64,000 bases of DNA from Streptomyces sp. ML-6 (GTDB lineage Bacteria > Actinomycetota > Actinomycetes > Streptomycetales > Streptomycetaceae): assembly GCF_030116705.1 (NCBI RefSeq), contig NZ_JAOTIK010000002.1:310001-374000 (forward strand), in the 5' to 3' direction. Shown here in pieces: positions 7,694 through 17,075 of the stretch. The translations under genes and the position numbers were made by a program. The notes beneath the pieces were generated by a model, which saw nothing but the letters and a program-made list of their open reading frames with translations, did no database searches and had not been told where the DNA came from. Numbering within the stretch: the stretch's first letter is position 1; each line of letters begins with the position of its first letter.

Positions 7694-8461
7694 TCAGTGG
7701 GAGGGGCCGATTCCCCAGGCGGCGGCTCGGGCGGCGGCGGCCGCGCGGTTGGGGAGGTCGAGCTTGGCGAGGATGTGCTCGATGTGGGTTCCCACGGTGC
7801 GCGGTGTGATGTGCAGCCGTCCGGCGATCTCCCGGTTGGTCCGGCCGGCGGTCAGTTCGGCCAGCACCTGGAGTTCCCGTGGCGAGAGTCCGCCGGGCCG
7901 CCGCGCGTCCGGGGCGGGGGCGGGGACTTCTTCGGGCGGCGGGGCCGCGCGGGGGCCGACCGCCGCGGCGAGGGCCTCGGTGAGCAGGGTGACCACGGCG
8001 CGCGCCGGATCGGGCGCGCGCCGTGGTCCGCGGGTGCTGACGTTCAGCATGCCGACGTACCGGCCGTCGGCGGCGAAGAGGCACTGGGCCACGCCGTCCT
8101 CGATGCCGAGCGGAGAGAGCACCTCCTGGAAGCCCGGGGAGGCGGCCAGGAGGTGCCGAGGGGCGTCCCTGAGCCAGAGCCCGCCCCGGGCCGGGGCGCG
8201 GAGCACGGGAAACATCGGATCGTGGTGGAGACGGTTCTCGATGTAGGCCGTGGCCCGGTCCGGGTAGCTCCCGGCCAGGGTGGTGTGGCGCCGGCGCCGT
8301 GGGTCCCACCGGGCCAGGGAGGCGTGGTCGTACTCCATCACCTGCGACAGCGCCGTCAGGACCGTGCCGACGCCGCTCCCGCCGCTCGTGACGCTCCGGG
8401 CGGCCTCGCGGACGTGGAGGGCCGCGTCCAGGATGTCCGCCGTGCTCCGCTCCGCTGCCAT
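7694..8461 (-). CDS. LuxR-family transcriptional regulator
   Basis: 255 residues. The last 65 carry a LuxR/NarL helix-turn-helix (LSPRELQVLAELTAGRTN, then REIAGRLHITPRTVGTHIEH). The first 170 residues look like a GAF/PAS-type sensor region (EDGVAQCLFAADGRYVGMLNVS), with no receiver aspartate motif and no ATP-binding motif. It is thus neither a response regulator nor a LAL regulator, but a one-component factor that would sense a small molecule. It lies about 30 bp downstream of the amidohydrolase gene on the same strand and is probably co-transcribed with it. The ATG at 8461 lacks a strong ribosome site, so a slightly different start is possible. Confidence 0.82.
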   Translation of the reverse strand: MAAERSTADILDAALHVREAARSVTSGGSGVGTVLTALSQVMEYDHASLARWDPRRRRHTTLAGSYPDRATAYIENRLHHDPMFPVLRAPARGGLWLRDAPRHLLAASPGFQEVLSPLGIEDGVAQCLFAADGRYVGMLNVSTRGPRRAPDPARAVVTLLTEALAAAVGPRAAPPPEEVPAPAPDARRPGGLSPRELQVLAELTAGRTNREIAGRLHITPRTVGTHIEHILAKLDLPNRAAAAARAAAWGIGPSH

Positions 8462-8492
8462 GGTGCAAGGATGATCATCCGCCCGGAATACG

Positions 8493-10196
8493 TCAATCGC
8501 GAAGGGTGTCGTGCACGACCTGCCCGTCCATGACCGTGAGGACGACGGGCATCTCCGGGATGTCGTGGGGGTCGGCCGTGAGCAGGTCCCCGTCGAGCAC
8601 GCACAGGTCGGCGGCCTTGCCCGGTTCCAGGGAGCCCTTCCACTGGTCGGCGAAGTCCTGCCAGGCCGCGTCGATCGTGTACGTACGGAGCGCCTCGGCC
8701 AGGCCGATGCGCTGTTCGGGGCCGCTGACCCGGCCGGCCGCCTTCGACTCGCGCAGCATCATGGTGGCGACGCCCTGGCGCCAGTCCGGGTGCGTGACGG
8801 GGGCGTCGGAGCCGCTGGCGACCCGTACGCCGGCGTCGAGGGCGTCGCGGTAGGGCCATGCGTACGCGGCCCGTCCGGCACCGACGAATTCCTCCTCCAT
8901 GTCGGCGACGGTCCACTTGATGGTGGGGTTCATGTTGACGCCGAAGCCGTGCGCGGCCAGCACCTTCATGCTGTGCGCGGTGAGGAAGTCGCCGTGGATG
9001 ACGTAGTGGCGCGCGTCGGGCCGCGGGTGCTCGGCCATGGCCGCGGCGAAGGCGTCCGCGACGGTGTCTATCGCCCGGTCGCCGGTGACGTGGATGCCCA
9101 GCTGGTGCCCGGCGGCGTGGGCATGCCGGATCATGGCGCCGATCTCGGCGGTCCGCTCGGCGTCGGTCTCGCCCCCGACGCACAGGGAGCCGCAGCCGCC
9201 GCCGACGTACGGCTCGTGCATCCAGGCCGTCTTGTTGGGGACGACACCGTCGGCGAAGACCTTCACCCCGAGGACCGCGAGGCGGCGCGGATCGGCGTCG
9301 CCGGAATCACCGGCCGCGGCGAGGGCGCGCGCGAACTCCTCCGAGGTGCTCGCCATGCCGGTGGGCAGGAGCAGGACGCCGACGCGGGCGGTCAGTTCGC
9401 CGCCGGCCAGCAGCTCGCGGTAGACGTCGAGGGTCTCCGCGCCGAGCGCGCCCCGCATGATGCCGTCGCCGCCGGGGCCGAGGCCGGGCTCGGTGTAGCT
9501 GGTCACGCCGAGGCGGGCCAGCGTGGCGAGGGCCGACCTGACCGCGTCGGTCCGCTCCTGCCGGCTGAGCGGCGGCAGCGCGTTCTGGACGAGGTCCTGG
9601 GCCCCTTCGTGGAGCAGCCCGGTCGGCTCCCCGGACTCGTCCGCGACGATGGCTCCGCCGGGCGGCGCGACGGTGTCCCGGTCGACCCCCATGAGTTCCA
9701 GTGCCCTGGAGTTGACCCAGGTGGCGTGCCCGGAGAAGGAGTACAGGACGACGGGGTGGTCCGGGCTCACGGCGTCGAGGTCGTGCCGCGAGGGCTGCCG
9801 CGACGGGTCGGCGACGCACTCGTCGAGGTAACCGGGGTCCCAGCCGTGCCCCGTGATCCACTGCCCGGCCGGAGCCCGGCCGACGGCCTCCCGCACCGCC
9901 TCGGCCACGTCCGCGAGGGACGACACGGCGGGATGGCCGACGTCGAGGGAGAGCGGCGGCGTCGCCATGCCGAAGGCGCATCCGTGCAGGTGGGAATCGT
10001 TGATGCCGGGAAGCAGCGTCGCCCCCCGCAGATCGATGACCCGGGTGTCGGGTCCGACGAGCGGCGCGACGTCGTCCCGCCCACCGACGGCACTGATGGT
10101 CCCGCCGGTCACCGCCAGGGCCGAGGCGACGGAGAACTCCGCGTCGACCGTGACCACCTTCCCGCCGAGAAACACCAGATCCGCATGCATGCCCAC
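8493..10196 (-). CDS. YtcJ-like amidohydrolase
   Basis: 567 residues of the amidohydrolase superfamily, YtcJ-like branch. Visible metal and catalytic motifs are HLHGC in INDSHLHGCAF near residue 70, YVIHGDFLT, IHVTGDRAID and the late aspartate in ASGSDAPVTHPD. Members hydrolyse C-N bonds of cyclic or acylated amines; substrates of the YtcJ branch are mostly unknown. Start is GTG at 10196 with AAAGGA about 10 bp upstream; an ATG two codons later is equally possible. The gene is downstream of the oligopeptide transporter operon (306-bp gap) and 30 bp upstream of a LuxR regulator. A link to imported peptides or amides is plausible but unproven. No signal peptide. Confidence 0.87.
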   Translation of the reverse strand: MGMHADLVFLGGKVVTVDAEFSVASALAVTGGTISAVGGRDDVAPLVGPDTRVIDLRGATLLPGINDSHLHGCAFGMATPPLSLDVGHPAVSSLADVAEAVREAVGRAPAGQWITGHGWDPGYLDECVADPSRQPSRHDLDAVSPDHPVVLYSFSGHATWVNSRALELMGVDRDTVAPPGGAIVADESGEPTGLLHEGAQDLVQNALPPLSRQERTDAVRSALATLARLGVTSYTEPGLGPGGDGIMRGALGAETLDVYRELLAGGELTARVGVLLLPTGMASTSEEFARALAAAGDSGDADPRRLAVLGVKVFADGVVPNKTAWMHEPYVGGGCGSLCVGGETDAERTAEIGAMIRHAHAAGHQLGIHVTGDRAIDTVADAFAAAMAEHPRPDARHYVIHGDFLTAHSMKVLAAHGFGVNMNPTIKWTVADMEEEFVGAGRAAYAWPYRDALDAGVRVASGSDAPVTHPDWRQGVATMMLRESKAAGRVSGPEQRIGLAEALRTYTIDAAWQDFADQWKGSLEPGKAADLCVLDGDLLTADPHDIPEMPVVLTVMDGQVVHDTLRD

Positions 10197-10502
10197 AGAA
10201 GGTCAGTCCTTTCGAAGGTCGGGGGCACCACGGCCACCCGCGAACGTTCTCCCGAGGACTATGGCCGCGCCCGTACCCTCCGCACATCGGTCATCCCACC
10301 GATACCCGCTCCCGTCATGGCCCGCCGGTGCGAAGCCGGATCGGGCCCGCACGTCGTCCCCGGCGGGTTCCCGCTCCCGCGGGGCCGTCGGCCGAGCGGT
10401 GCCGGGCCCTCCACGCGGTGGGCACCCGCTCGGTCGACGACCCCTGTTCGCCCGGCATGTGACGGCCGACGGCCGCGCGTTCTTCGGCGCCGGGTCAGTG
10501 GC
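10197..10502. other. Non-coding stretch between ABC transporter and amidohydrolase
   Basis: About 306 bp without a credible gene. It should carry the amidohydrolase promoter; GAAAGGACTG near 10205-10215 (reverse strand) serves as its ribosome site. No convincing terminator hairpin was seen. Confidence 0.35.
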
Positions 10503-11330
10503 TCAGGCCATGGCGGCCCGGGCGGTGACCGCGTCCGCCGGATCCCAGCCGGCCCGTGGCACCGAGGCCAGCAGCAACCGGGTGTACGGGTCCTGCGGAC
10601 CGGCCAGCACCTCGGCCGTCGGCCCTTGCTCCACCACCGTGCCGCGGCGCATCACCAGGACCTCGTCCGTGATGTGGTGGACGACCGCCAGGTCGTGGCT
10701 GACGAAGACCAGGGCCACCCCGGTGTCCCGGCGGATCTCGCTCAGGAGCTGAAGGATCTGCGCCTGGATCGAGACGTCCAGCGCGGCCACCGCCTCGTCG
10801 AGGACCAGTACCTTCGGGTCGACCGCCAGCGCCCGGGCGATGGCCAGCCGTTGCCGCTGGCCGCCGGAGAGGCCGTGCGGACGGGCCTCCGCCTCCCGGG
10901 CGCCGAGCCCCACCCGGTCGAGCAGCCCGTCGGCCACGGTCTCCTCCCGGCCGTGCAGACGCAGGGCCGTCGTGAGGCACTGGCGGGCGGTGAGCCGGGG
11001 GTCCAGGGAGACGTACGGGTCCTGGAACACCATCTGGATCTCCCGGGCCCGTGCCAGCCGGGCCGCCCGGCCGCGCGGGGTGCGCGGGGCGCGGGGCCGG
11101 CCGGAGACGGAGATGCTGCCCGCATCCGGACGGACGAGACCCACCAGCATCCGGGCCACGGTCGTCTTGCCGGAGCCGGACTCGCCGACGATTCCGAGTG
11201 AGCCGCCCGCCGGGACGGTGAAGGTGATGTCGTCGGCAGCGGTGAGACGGGCTTTGCCGGGCAGCCCGTATGTCTTGCGCAGTCCGTCCACGGCCAGCAG
11301 GGGTGCGGCCTTCGGCAGTGCGGTGGTCAT
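10503..11330 (-). CDS. Oligopeptide ABC transporter ATP-binding protein (DppF/OppF-like)
   Basis: 275 residues of an ABC ATPase: Walker A GESGSGKTT near residue 45, signature LSGGQRQR, and Walker B VLVLDEAVAALD (DEAVAALD replaces the common DEPVSALD), followed by an H-loop VSHDL. It energises peptide import with its partner at 11327. The frame extends to 11438, but GGAGGAG precedes the ATG at 11330, and this ATG overlaps the stop of the upstream ATPase gene as ATGA, implying translational coupling. It is the last gene of the six-gene C45 peptidase/ABC operon. The C-terminal oligopeptide extension is short. The nature of the transported peptide is unknown. Confidence 0.92.
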   Translation of the reverse strand: MTTALPKAAPLLAVDGLRKTYGLPGKARLTAADDITFTVPAGGSLGIVGESGSGKTTVARMLVGLVRPDAGSISVSGRPRAPRTPRGRAARLARAREIQMVFQDPYVSLDPRLTARQCLTTALRLHGREETVADGLLDRVGLGAREAEARPHGLSGGQRQRLAIARALAVDPKVLVLDEAVAALDVSIQAQILQLLSEIRRDTGVALVFVSHDLAVVHHITDEVLVMRRGTVVEQGPTAEVLAGPQDPYTRLLLASVPRAGWDPADAVTARAAMA

Positions 11331-12310
11331 CGGTCGCTCCTCCTCTCGGTGCCCGGCCCCGCCGGCACGGGCAGGCGGCGGCAGGCCGCGGCGCCCCCGC
11401 CGTCCAGCGGCACCGGTTCGGGCCGCCAGGCCGAACACTCCGGTTCGGCATCCGGGCAGCGGTCGGCGAACTCGCAGCCGCCGAACGCGTCCGCGAGCGA
11501 CGGCGGGCGCCCCGGGATCGGGAGGATCGTCCGCCGTCCCTCCCCCAGCGTCGGGGAGCAGGCCAGCAGTCCCTTCGTGTACGGGTGGCGGGGCCGGTCG
11601 AAGAGGGCTCCGGCGGGCTGCTCCTCGACGACCCGGCCCGCGTACATCACGTACACCCGGTCGCAGTACGCGGCGGCCAGTTGCAGGTCGTGGGTGATGA
11701 ACAGAAGACCGAGGCCCCGTTCGGTGCGCAGGGTGCGCAGGAGGGCGAGGATCTCGGCCTGGGTGGTGACGTCCAGGGCGCTGGTCGCCTCGTCGGCGAG
11801 GAGCAGCCCGGGCCCGGCGGCCAGCGCACCCGCGATGACGACGCGCTGGAGCATGCCGCCCGAGAGTTCGTGCGGGCGTTGGCGGAACCGGCGTTCCGGG
11901 TCGGAGAGGCCGACCGTGTCGAGGAGTTCGACGCCTTTGGCGCGGGCCGCCTTCTTGTCGACTCCGGTCCCCGTCAGCCGTTCGACCAGGAAGTCGCCGA
12001 TGCGACGGACCGGGTTGAGGGCGGAGCGCGGATCCTGGTGGACCATCGCGACCGTACGGGCCCGGTGCCGGCGCAGGGCGTCGCCGGTCAGGGCGAGGAC
12101 GTCCGTGCCGTCGACGCGGACCGAACCGGAGACGGCCGCGCTGCCGGGGAGGGTGCGCAGCGCCGCCTTGGCGGTCGTCGACTTGCCCGAGCCGGACTCG
12201 CCGACCAGGCCGACCACTTCGCCGCCTGCCACCCGCAGGGAGACCCGGTTGAGGACGGGCCGGGCGGTGCCCGGGAGTTCGAGGGTGAGGTTCTCGATGT
12301 CGAGGAGCAT
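11327..12310 (-). CDS. Oligopeptide ABC transporter ATP-binding protein (DppD/OppD-like)
   Basis: 327 residues. Walker A GESGSGKST, signature ELSGGMLQR, Walker B LLLADEATSALD and H-loop FITHDLQL are intact. The C-terminus holds the oligopeptide-type extension with cysteines CEFADRCPDAEPEC, which in relatives can bind an iron-sulfur cluster. ATG at 12310 follows AGGAGG. It pairs with the ATPase at 10503 to drive the two permeases upstream. Gene order (binding protein, two permeases, two ATPases) is that of standard Dpp/Opp systems. Confidence 0.93.
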   Translation of the reverse strand: MLLDIENLTLELPGTARPVLNRVSLRVAGGEVVGLVGESGSGKSTTAKAALRTLPGSAAVSGSVRVDGTDVLALTGDALRRHRARTVAMVHQDPRSALNPVRRIGDFLVERLTGTGVDKKAARAKGVELLDTVGLSDPERRFRQRPHELSGGMLQRVVIAGALAAGPGLLLADEATSALDVTTQAEILALLRTLRTERGLGLLFITHDLQLAAAYCDRVYVMYAGRVVEEQPAGALFDRPRHPYTKGLLACSPTLGEGRRTILPIPGRPPSLADAFGGCEFADRCPDAEPECSAWRPEPVPLDGGGAAACRRLPVPAGPGTERRSDR

Positions 12311-12314
12311 GCGG

Positions 12315-13166
12315 CTACCTCCTGCTGCCGAGTCGGTCGGCGGCCCAGACCCCGACGACGTTGAAGGACACCACGACGAGGGCGATGGCGAAGCCGGGCA
12401 CCAGGGCCGGGAGCAATGCGCCCTGGACGACGGCCGCCTGTCCCTCCTGCACCATCAGTCCCCAGTCTGAGCTGGGTGGTTGGGCGCCGAAGCCCAGGTA
12501 GGACAGGGTGGCCAGGGACATCAGCGCCTCGCCGAACAGCACGACCAGATAGCCGATGACCGAGCGGCCGAGGTTGGGGACGAGGTGGCGGGCGCAGATC
12601 CGGGCCCCGCCCATGCCCTGGACGCGGTAGGCGTCGATGTAGGGCTTGCGGCGTTCGGAGAGCGCCACCGAGCGGGTGTACTTGGCGACGGTCGGCGTGT
12701 AGGCGAGTCCGAGCGCGAGCACGGAGGTCGTCATTCCGGCGCCGAACACGGCGATGATCAGCACCGTGAACAGCAGCCCCGGGAAGGCGTACATGACGTC
12801 GGTGAGCCGGGAGACGACCGTGTCCGCCCAGCCGCCGCGCCATGCGGCGAGCGTGCCGAGGGCGACGCCGAGGACGGCGGCGATGGCCAGCAGGAACAGG
12901 GGGGCGATCAGGCTGGTGCGGGCCCCGTGCAGCACCCGCGAGAGCAGGTCCTGTCCGGAGGCGTCGGTGCCGAGCGGATGGTCCGGGCCGGTGCCGGCCA
13001 GGGACGCGGACAGGTCGATGGCGTCGGGGGCGTACGGGGACAGCAGCGGGGCGAACAGCGCCGCGAGGACGACCAGGACGAGTGTCCCGCCGGCTGCCAC
13101 GACGCCTGCCGGGGGCCGCTTCCTTCCCGTTGTCGGGCCGACGCGGCCGAGGGTGAGCTCGCTCAT
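12315..13166 (-). CDS. Oligopeptide ABC transporter permease (DppC-like)
   Basis: 283 residues. One N-terminal membrane helix (VVAAGGTLVLVVLAALFAPLL) is followed by the periplasmic segment HPLGTDASGQDLLSRVLHGA typical of DppC/OppC, then five more helices with the EAA coupling loop around EALMSLATLSYLGFGAQPP. ATG at 13166 overlaps the upstream permease stop by 4 bp. The reading frame stays open far upstream to 14150, but that part is a shadow of the upstream gene in another frame. It forms the membrane channel with the DppB-like partner. Confidence 0.92.
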   Translation of the reverse strand: MSELTLGRVGPTTGRKRPPAGVVAAGGTLVLVVLAALFAPLLSPYAPDAIDLSASLAGTGPDHPLGTDASGQDLLSRVLHGARTSLIAPLFLLAIAAVLGVALGTLAAWRGGWADTVVSRLTDVMYAFPGLLFTVLIIAVFGAGMTTSVLALGLAYTPTVAKYTRSVALSERRKPYIDAYRVQGMGGARICARHLVPNLGRSVIGYLVVLFGEALMSLATLSYLGFGAQPPSSDWGLMVQEGQAAVVQGALLPALVPGFAIALVVVSFNVVGVWAADRLGSRR

Positions 13167-14110
13167 GCCGTGGCCTCCTTCACCCGTGGGTCGAGCAGGG
13201 GGTGCACCAGGTCGACGAGGGTGGTCACGACGATGTACCCGGTGACCATGAGCAGCAGTACGGCCTGGGCGACGGGGAAGTCGTGGGTGTTGATCGCGCC
13301 GACGAGCAGCGAGCCGATGCCGCTGAGCCCGAAGGCGGTCTCCACGACGACCGTGCCGGCCAGCATGCCCGCCATGACCAGACCGCACATGGTGACGATC
13401 GGGCCGAGCGCGTTGCGCAGCACGTGCCGGACCACGATCTCCCGTTCGCGGACACCGGATGCCCGGGCGACCTCGACGTGGTCGGCCGCGCCCGCGTCGA
13501 CCATCGACTGCCTGGTCACCCGGCTGATCAGGGCGAGCGCGCCGAGCGCCAGGGACAGGGCGGGCAGCGTCAGGTGGTGCACGGTGCCCGTGAAGCCCTC
13601 GCCGCCGCCGGTCACCGGGAACCAGCCGAGCTGCACGCCGAACACTGCGGCCAGGGCGATGGCCGAGACGAAGGAGGGCACGGAGGCGGCCAGGGTCGTG
13701 CCGCCGACGACCGCCGAGTCGACCCAGGTGCCGCGGCGGACGGCGGCGAGCACGCCGGCGCCGACCCCGAGGACGACGAAGAGCACGGTCGCGTACGCCA
13801 CGAGGGCGAGCGTGGTCGGGAAGCGGGCGGCCAGCAGGTCGGCGACCTGGTCGCTGTACTTGAAGGAGCGGCCGAGGTCGAACTGGAGGCAGTCGCCGAG
13901 CCAGCGCCCGTACTGCACGACGAGGGGCTCGTCGAGGTGGTACTGGGCCCGGACCAGCTCCAGCTTTTCCGGGGAGAGCTTGTCGCGGCCTCCGGCGAGG
14001 AAGACGGCGGGGTCGCCGGGGGCCGCGTACACGGCGGCGAAGATGACGAAGGAGGCGGCGAGGAGGGTGGCCAGCAGTCCGGCCAGCCGCCGGGAGATCC
14101 GGGCGAGCAT
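13163..14110 (-). CDS. Oligopeptide ABC transporter permease (DppB-like)
   Basis: 315 residues with six predicted membrane helices, beginning MLARISRRLAGLLATLLAAS and a short extracytoplasmic loop before the permease domain. The EAA region (DHVEVARASGVRE, then VRHVLRNALGPIV) contacts the ATPases. Size and layout match DppB/OppB. The gene begins 6 bp past the stop of the binding-protein gene and overlaps the next permease by 4 bp. Function: inner-membrane channel for peptides or related amides. Confidence 0.93.
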   Translation of the reverse strand: MLARISRRLAGLLATLLAASFVIFAAVYAAPGDPAVFLAGGRDKLSPEKLELVRAQYHLDEPLVVQYGRWLGDCLQFDLGRSFKYSDQVADLLAARFPTTLALVAYATVLFVVLGVGAGVLAAVRRGTWVDSAVVGGTTLAASVPSFVSAIALAAVFGVQLGWFPVTGGGEGFTGTVHHLTLPALSLALGALALISRVTRQSMVDAGAADHVEVARASGVREREIVVRHVLRNALGPIVTMCGLVMAGMLAGTVVVETAFGLSGIGSLLVGAINTHDFPVAQAVLLLMVTGYIVVTTLVDLVHPLLDPRVKEATA

Positions 14111-14116
14111 GTGCGG

Positions 14117-15772
14117 TCAGCCCTTCTTCGAGCCGAGTTCGGCGGCCCACGGGTAGTAGAGGTACGCCATGGAGGCGGGCGGGCCGGTCAGTTCCTCGTC
14201 GAGGACGAGGACGGACGGCACCTGGGCGACCGGGATCCAGACGGCGGCGTCCGTGAACGTCTTCTGGATGCCGACGGCGAGCTTCGCGCGCTCGGCGTCG
14301 TCGAGCGTGGCGAGCGCCTTCTTCACCCGGGCGTCGTACGCGGGGTCCTTGAAGCCGGCCCAGTTGTTGGAGGAGTCGGAGAGGGCGTTGTCGTAGAAGC
14401 CCATCGGGTCGGCCTTGGAGATGTACCAGTCGCCGACCAGCACGTCGATGTCCGCGCGCGCCTCGGGGGTGCTGTAGAACTGCTCGAACTGCGAGGTGGG
14501 CACCGTCTTGATCCGCCCCTGGAGGCCGATCTTCCGGAGTGCGGCGCGTACGGCGTTGGCGACGACGGTACGGCCCTGGCCGGCGTCCGTGCCGATCACG
14601 ATCGGCCCGGAGCCGTCCGCTCCCGCCTCCTTCACCAGTTCCCTGGCCGCGGCGATGTCTTTCGCGTCCGGGGCGGCGGGGGCACCGGTGACGGCCTTCT
14701 GGGCGGCTTCGAAGACGGGCTTCTCGTAGCCCCAGGCCCCGGAGCCGACCGGGGTGGCCCAGGGCTGGACCATGCCGCCGTAGCCGGAGGCGGCGATGCC
14801 CTTCCGGTCCAGGGCGAGCGAGAGGGCCCGGCGGATCCTCGGGTCCGCCAGCCCGCCGCGCTCGGTGGGGATGAGGACGAGGGAGGCGGTGGAGGGGCCG
14901 TAGTACTGTGCGATGCCCTTCTTGCCGCGGAGGGCCGAGGCAGTGTTGGGCGATTCGGCGTACGTGCCGTCGGCGGCGCCGGTCGTCAGCGCGTTGACGA
15001 GGGCGCTGTCGGAGGCCCAGCGGAAGGTGACCCGCTTCGTCAGGGGCTTCTTCCCCCAGTACCCGTCATGGCGCTCGATGGTGATCGAGTCGCCGGACTT
15101 CCAGCCGGCCAGCCGGTACGGGCCGGTGCAGGCGTCGGGCTGTCCCGGCGTACCGAAGTCCTTGCCCGCCTTCTCGACCTGTTCCTTGTTCCAGACGATG
15201 CCCGCGTCACCGGCGAGTGCCTTGAAGAACATGGCGTCGGGCGTCTTGAAGGTGAGGGTGATCTGCCGGTCGCCGGTCTTCCGCATCGTGGCGATGTTGC
15301 CGAACTCGTCGCCCTGCTCCATGTCCGGGTCGGCGTGCCGTTTCAGGCTCCAGAGCACGTCGTCGGCAGTCATCGGGGTGCCGTCGTGGAAGGTGACACC
15401 GGAGCGCAGGGTCAGTACGAGGGTCTTGTCGTCGGGAGTTTCGGCCTTTTCGGCGAGGAGGGGCTTCGTCGACATGTCCGGCTGGAGCTGGTACAGCCGC
15501 TCGCAGACGTTGGTGAGGACGATCCGGCCCGCGCTCGATCCCTGGGTGTCCAGGTCGAGCGAGTCCGGCTCGTCCTCCAGGAGCCAGTTGGCGTGGGCGA
15601 GTTCGCCCGTGGCCGGGGCGGTGGTCGGGGTGAGGTCGAGCGTGGCCGCGTCGGCGGTCCGGGCGCCGCCCGCGGTGTCCCGGGTCGCTCCGCTGCAGCC
15701 CGCGACCGCGATGACGGCCGTCGCGACGAGGCCCGCGGCCAGGGCCGTCCTTCTTGAAGGGGTGTGCGTCAT
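14117..15772 (-). CDS. Peptide-binding lipoprotein of ABC transporter (SBP_bac_5)
   Basis: About 551 residues. The N-terminus SRRTALAAGLVATAVIAVAGC carries twin arginines, a hydrophobic stretch and a lipobox with the lipidated cysteine at residue 26, so it is an exported, membrane-anchored lipoprotein, possibly by the Tat route. The mature part is a family 5 extracellular solute-binding protein (LRSGVTFHDGTPMTADDVLWSLKR). It captures peptides or similar ligands for the permeases encoded next. A GTG one codon earlier is possible; the ATG at 15772 has AGGAA at better spacing. It lies 13 bp downstream of the C45 peptidase gene, strongly linking ligand and enzyme. Confidence 0.92.
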   Translation of the reverse strand: MTHTPSRRTALAAGLVATAVIAVAGCSGATRDTAGGARTADAATLDLTPTTAPATGELAHANWLLEDEPDSLDLDTQGSSAGRIVLTNVCERLYQLQPDMSTKPLLAEKAETPDDKTLVLTLRSGVTFHDGTPMTADDVLWSLKRHADPDMEQGDEFGNIATMRKTGDRQITLTFKTPDAMFFKALAGDAGIVWNKEQVEKAGKDFGTPGQPDACTGPYRLAGWKSGDSITIERHDGYWGKKPLTKRVTFRWASDSALVNALTTGAADGTYAESPNTASALRGKKGIAQYYGPSTASLVLIPTERGGLADPRIRRALSLALDRKGIAASGYGGMVQPWATPVGSGAWGYEKPVFEAAQKAVTGAPAAPDAKDIAAARELVKEAGADGSGPIVIGTDAGQGRTVVANAVRAALRKIGLQGRIKTVPTSQFEQFYSTPEARADIDVLVGDWYISKADPMGFYDNALSDSSNNWAGFKDPAYDARVKKALATLDDAERAKLAVGIQKTFTDAAVWIPVAQVPSVLVLDEELTGPPASMAYLYYPWAAELGSKKG

Positions 15773-15785
15773 CACTGCGTTCCTG

Positions 15786-17000
15786 TCAGTTCTGGCCGTA
15801 CGGGCCGTCGTAGAGGTTCCAGGGAAGGTGCTGGTACTCGCGGTCGCAGGGGTTGCCCGCGGTCACGTGGTAGTCGCCGGAGGTGAGATCGACCAGGGAG
15901 GAGACGAGGGTGGTCCACCGCTCGATCTCCGGCCGGCGCGGGTCGGGGTGGGTGCACAGGGATTCGGGGTGGCCGAGGTGATCCGACATCGCCCGCCGGA
16001 TGATCCTGCGCGACTCGTCGGGGCCGGCGGAGCCGCACAGCGCCTTCAGCCCTTCCGCGGCCCGGGGGACCCGGACCAGCGAGTCGGACGACATGGGCCG
16101 GTAGCCGGCGGCGGCCAGCGGGGCGGGTACGCCTGCCTGGTAGTGGTTGCCGTGCACCAGCAGGCCGTCGGTCGGATACATCCAGCCGTGCCCGGCCGGG
16201 GTGGTCTCCAGGTCGATGGCGAAGCCCTCACGGCAGGTGAGCAGGGCGTTGCTGGCGATATGGGCCCGGGTCCGGCAGAGCACGTCGAGGGCGTCGGTGA
16301 TGCTGCTCCGGTCCAGGACGCTTCGGCGCACGACGGTCTGGGGCAGCCCGATCGCATCGTCGAACCGGCCGCCGAGGCCGTTGGCGTTGAGGGCGATCCC
16401 CGCCGAGTTGGCGCCCTGGCGGCCGATCTGTCCGGCCTCGACCTGCATGATCACGGTCGGCTTGGGGGGCTGGACGATCCTGATCATGACGACGGTGTCG
16501 GCGACGCCGGCCCGCCAGTCCCAGTTCTGCCCGGCGTAGACGTGCCCGTCGCCGCTGGCCTCGCCGTGGACGGCGAAGGAGGTGCAGCCCTCGGCGGGTT
16601 CTTCCCCGGCGGGCTCTTCCCCGGCGGGCCTTTCCTCGCCCGGTCGCCCGTCGGCCTCCATCCGTGCGAAGGACTTGTCGTAGATGACCTCGCCGCGGGC
16701 GTTCAGGGCGAGGACGTCCAGCAGGCCGACCCCGGCGCCGTCCGCGATGCCCTGCATCTCCTCGACGAGGTGGGGTGCGTAGGCGCGTACGGGCTCCAGC
16801 CAGTGGGCGGCCCGGGCGGTGACCCGGTCCCAGACCAGTCCTGCGGACCGGCCGAACGCCTCCTCGTAGTAGCCGAGCGCGGCGTGCACGTGGGACCGCA
16901 CGGACTCGCCGTACTGGCGCCCGCGCTGGAGCGGGCCGCCTGAGATCTCGATGACCGGGAGGACCCGGGCGGGCCCGGGGGCCGTGGGGCGGGGTGCCAT
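15786..17000 (-). CDS. C45-family peptidase / acyl-CoA:6-APA acyltransferase-like Ntn hydrolase
   Basis: 404 residues of the C45 (penicillin acyltransferase-like) Ntn-hydrolase family. The presumed nucleophile is Cys139 in EGCTSFAVHG, followed by YAGQNWDW, GQIGRQGANSAGIALNANGL and VHGNHYQ, all family hallmarks. Maturation normally cleaves just before the cysteine. Directly ahead of it lies an acidic repeat (GEERPAGEEPAGEEPAEG) that looks like an expanded linker. The family includes amidases and acyltransferases acting on N-acyl amino acids or beta-lactam precursors; the substrate here is unknown. ATG at 17000 follows GAGGAGAAG. It is the first gene of the peptide-transporter operon and divergent from an RpiR regulator. 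No signal peptide, so it acts in the cytoplasm on imported ligand. Confidence 0.85.
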   Translation of the reverse strand: MAPRPTAPGPARVLPVIEISGGPLQRGRQYGESVRSHVHAALGYYEEAFGRSAGLVWDRVTARAAHWLEPVRAYAPHLVEEMQGIADGAGVGLLDVLALNARGEVIYDKSFARMEADGRPGEERPAGEEPAGEEPAEGCTSFAVHGEASGDGHVYAGQNWDWRAGVADTVVMIRIVQPPKPTVIMQVEAGQIGRQGANSAGIALNANGLGGRFDDAIGLPQTVVRRSVLDRSSITDALDVLCRTRAHIASNALLTCREGFAIDLETTPAGHGWMYPTDGLLVHGNHYQAGVPAPLAAAGYRPMSSDSLVRVPRAAEGLKALCGSAGPDESRRIIRRAMSDHLGHPESLCTHPDPRRPEIERWTTLVSSLVDLTSGDYHVTAGNPCDREYQHLPWNLYDGPYGQN

Positions 17001-17075
17001 GCTTCTCCTCGCTCTGGAACGCGCTCCGAACGGCGTCACGGGACCACGGGGCCACGAGACCACGGAGGCGATCCT

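Noticed and set aside
8511..11201. 896-codon plus-strand open frame
   Set aside because: Antisense of amidohydrolase and ABC ATPase genes; Gly/Arg/Val-rich shadow.
10503..11438. Longer DppF start adding 36 residues
   Set aside because: The extra N-terminus is Arg/Gly-rich antisense-like sequence overlapping DppD; the ATG at 11330 has GGAGGAG and an ATGA overlap.
12315..14150. 611-codon minus-strand frame as one fused permease
   Set aside because: Only the last 283 codons encode the DppC-like protein; the rest is out-of-frame DppB, and the ATGA overlap gives the true start.
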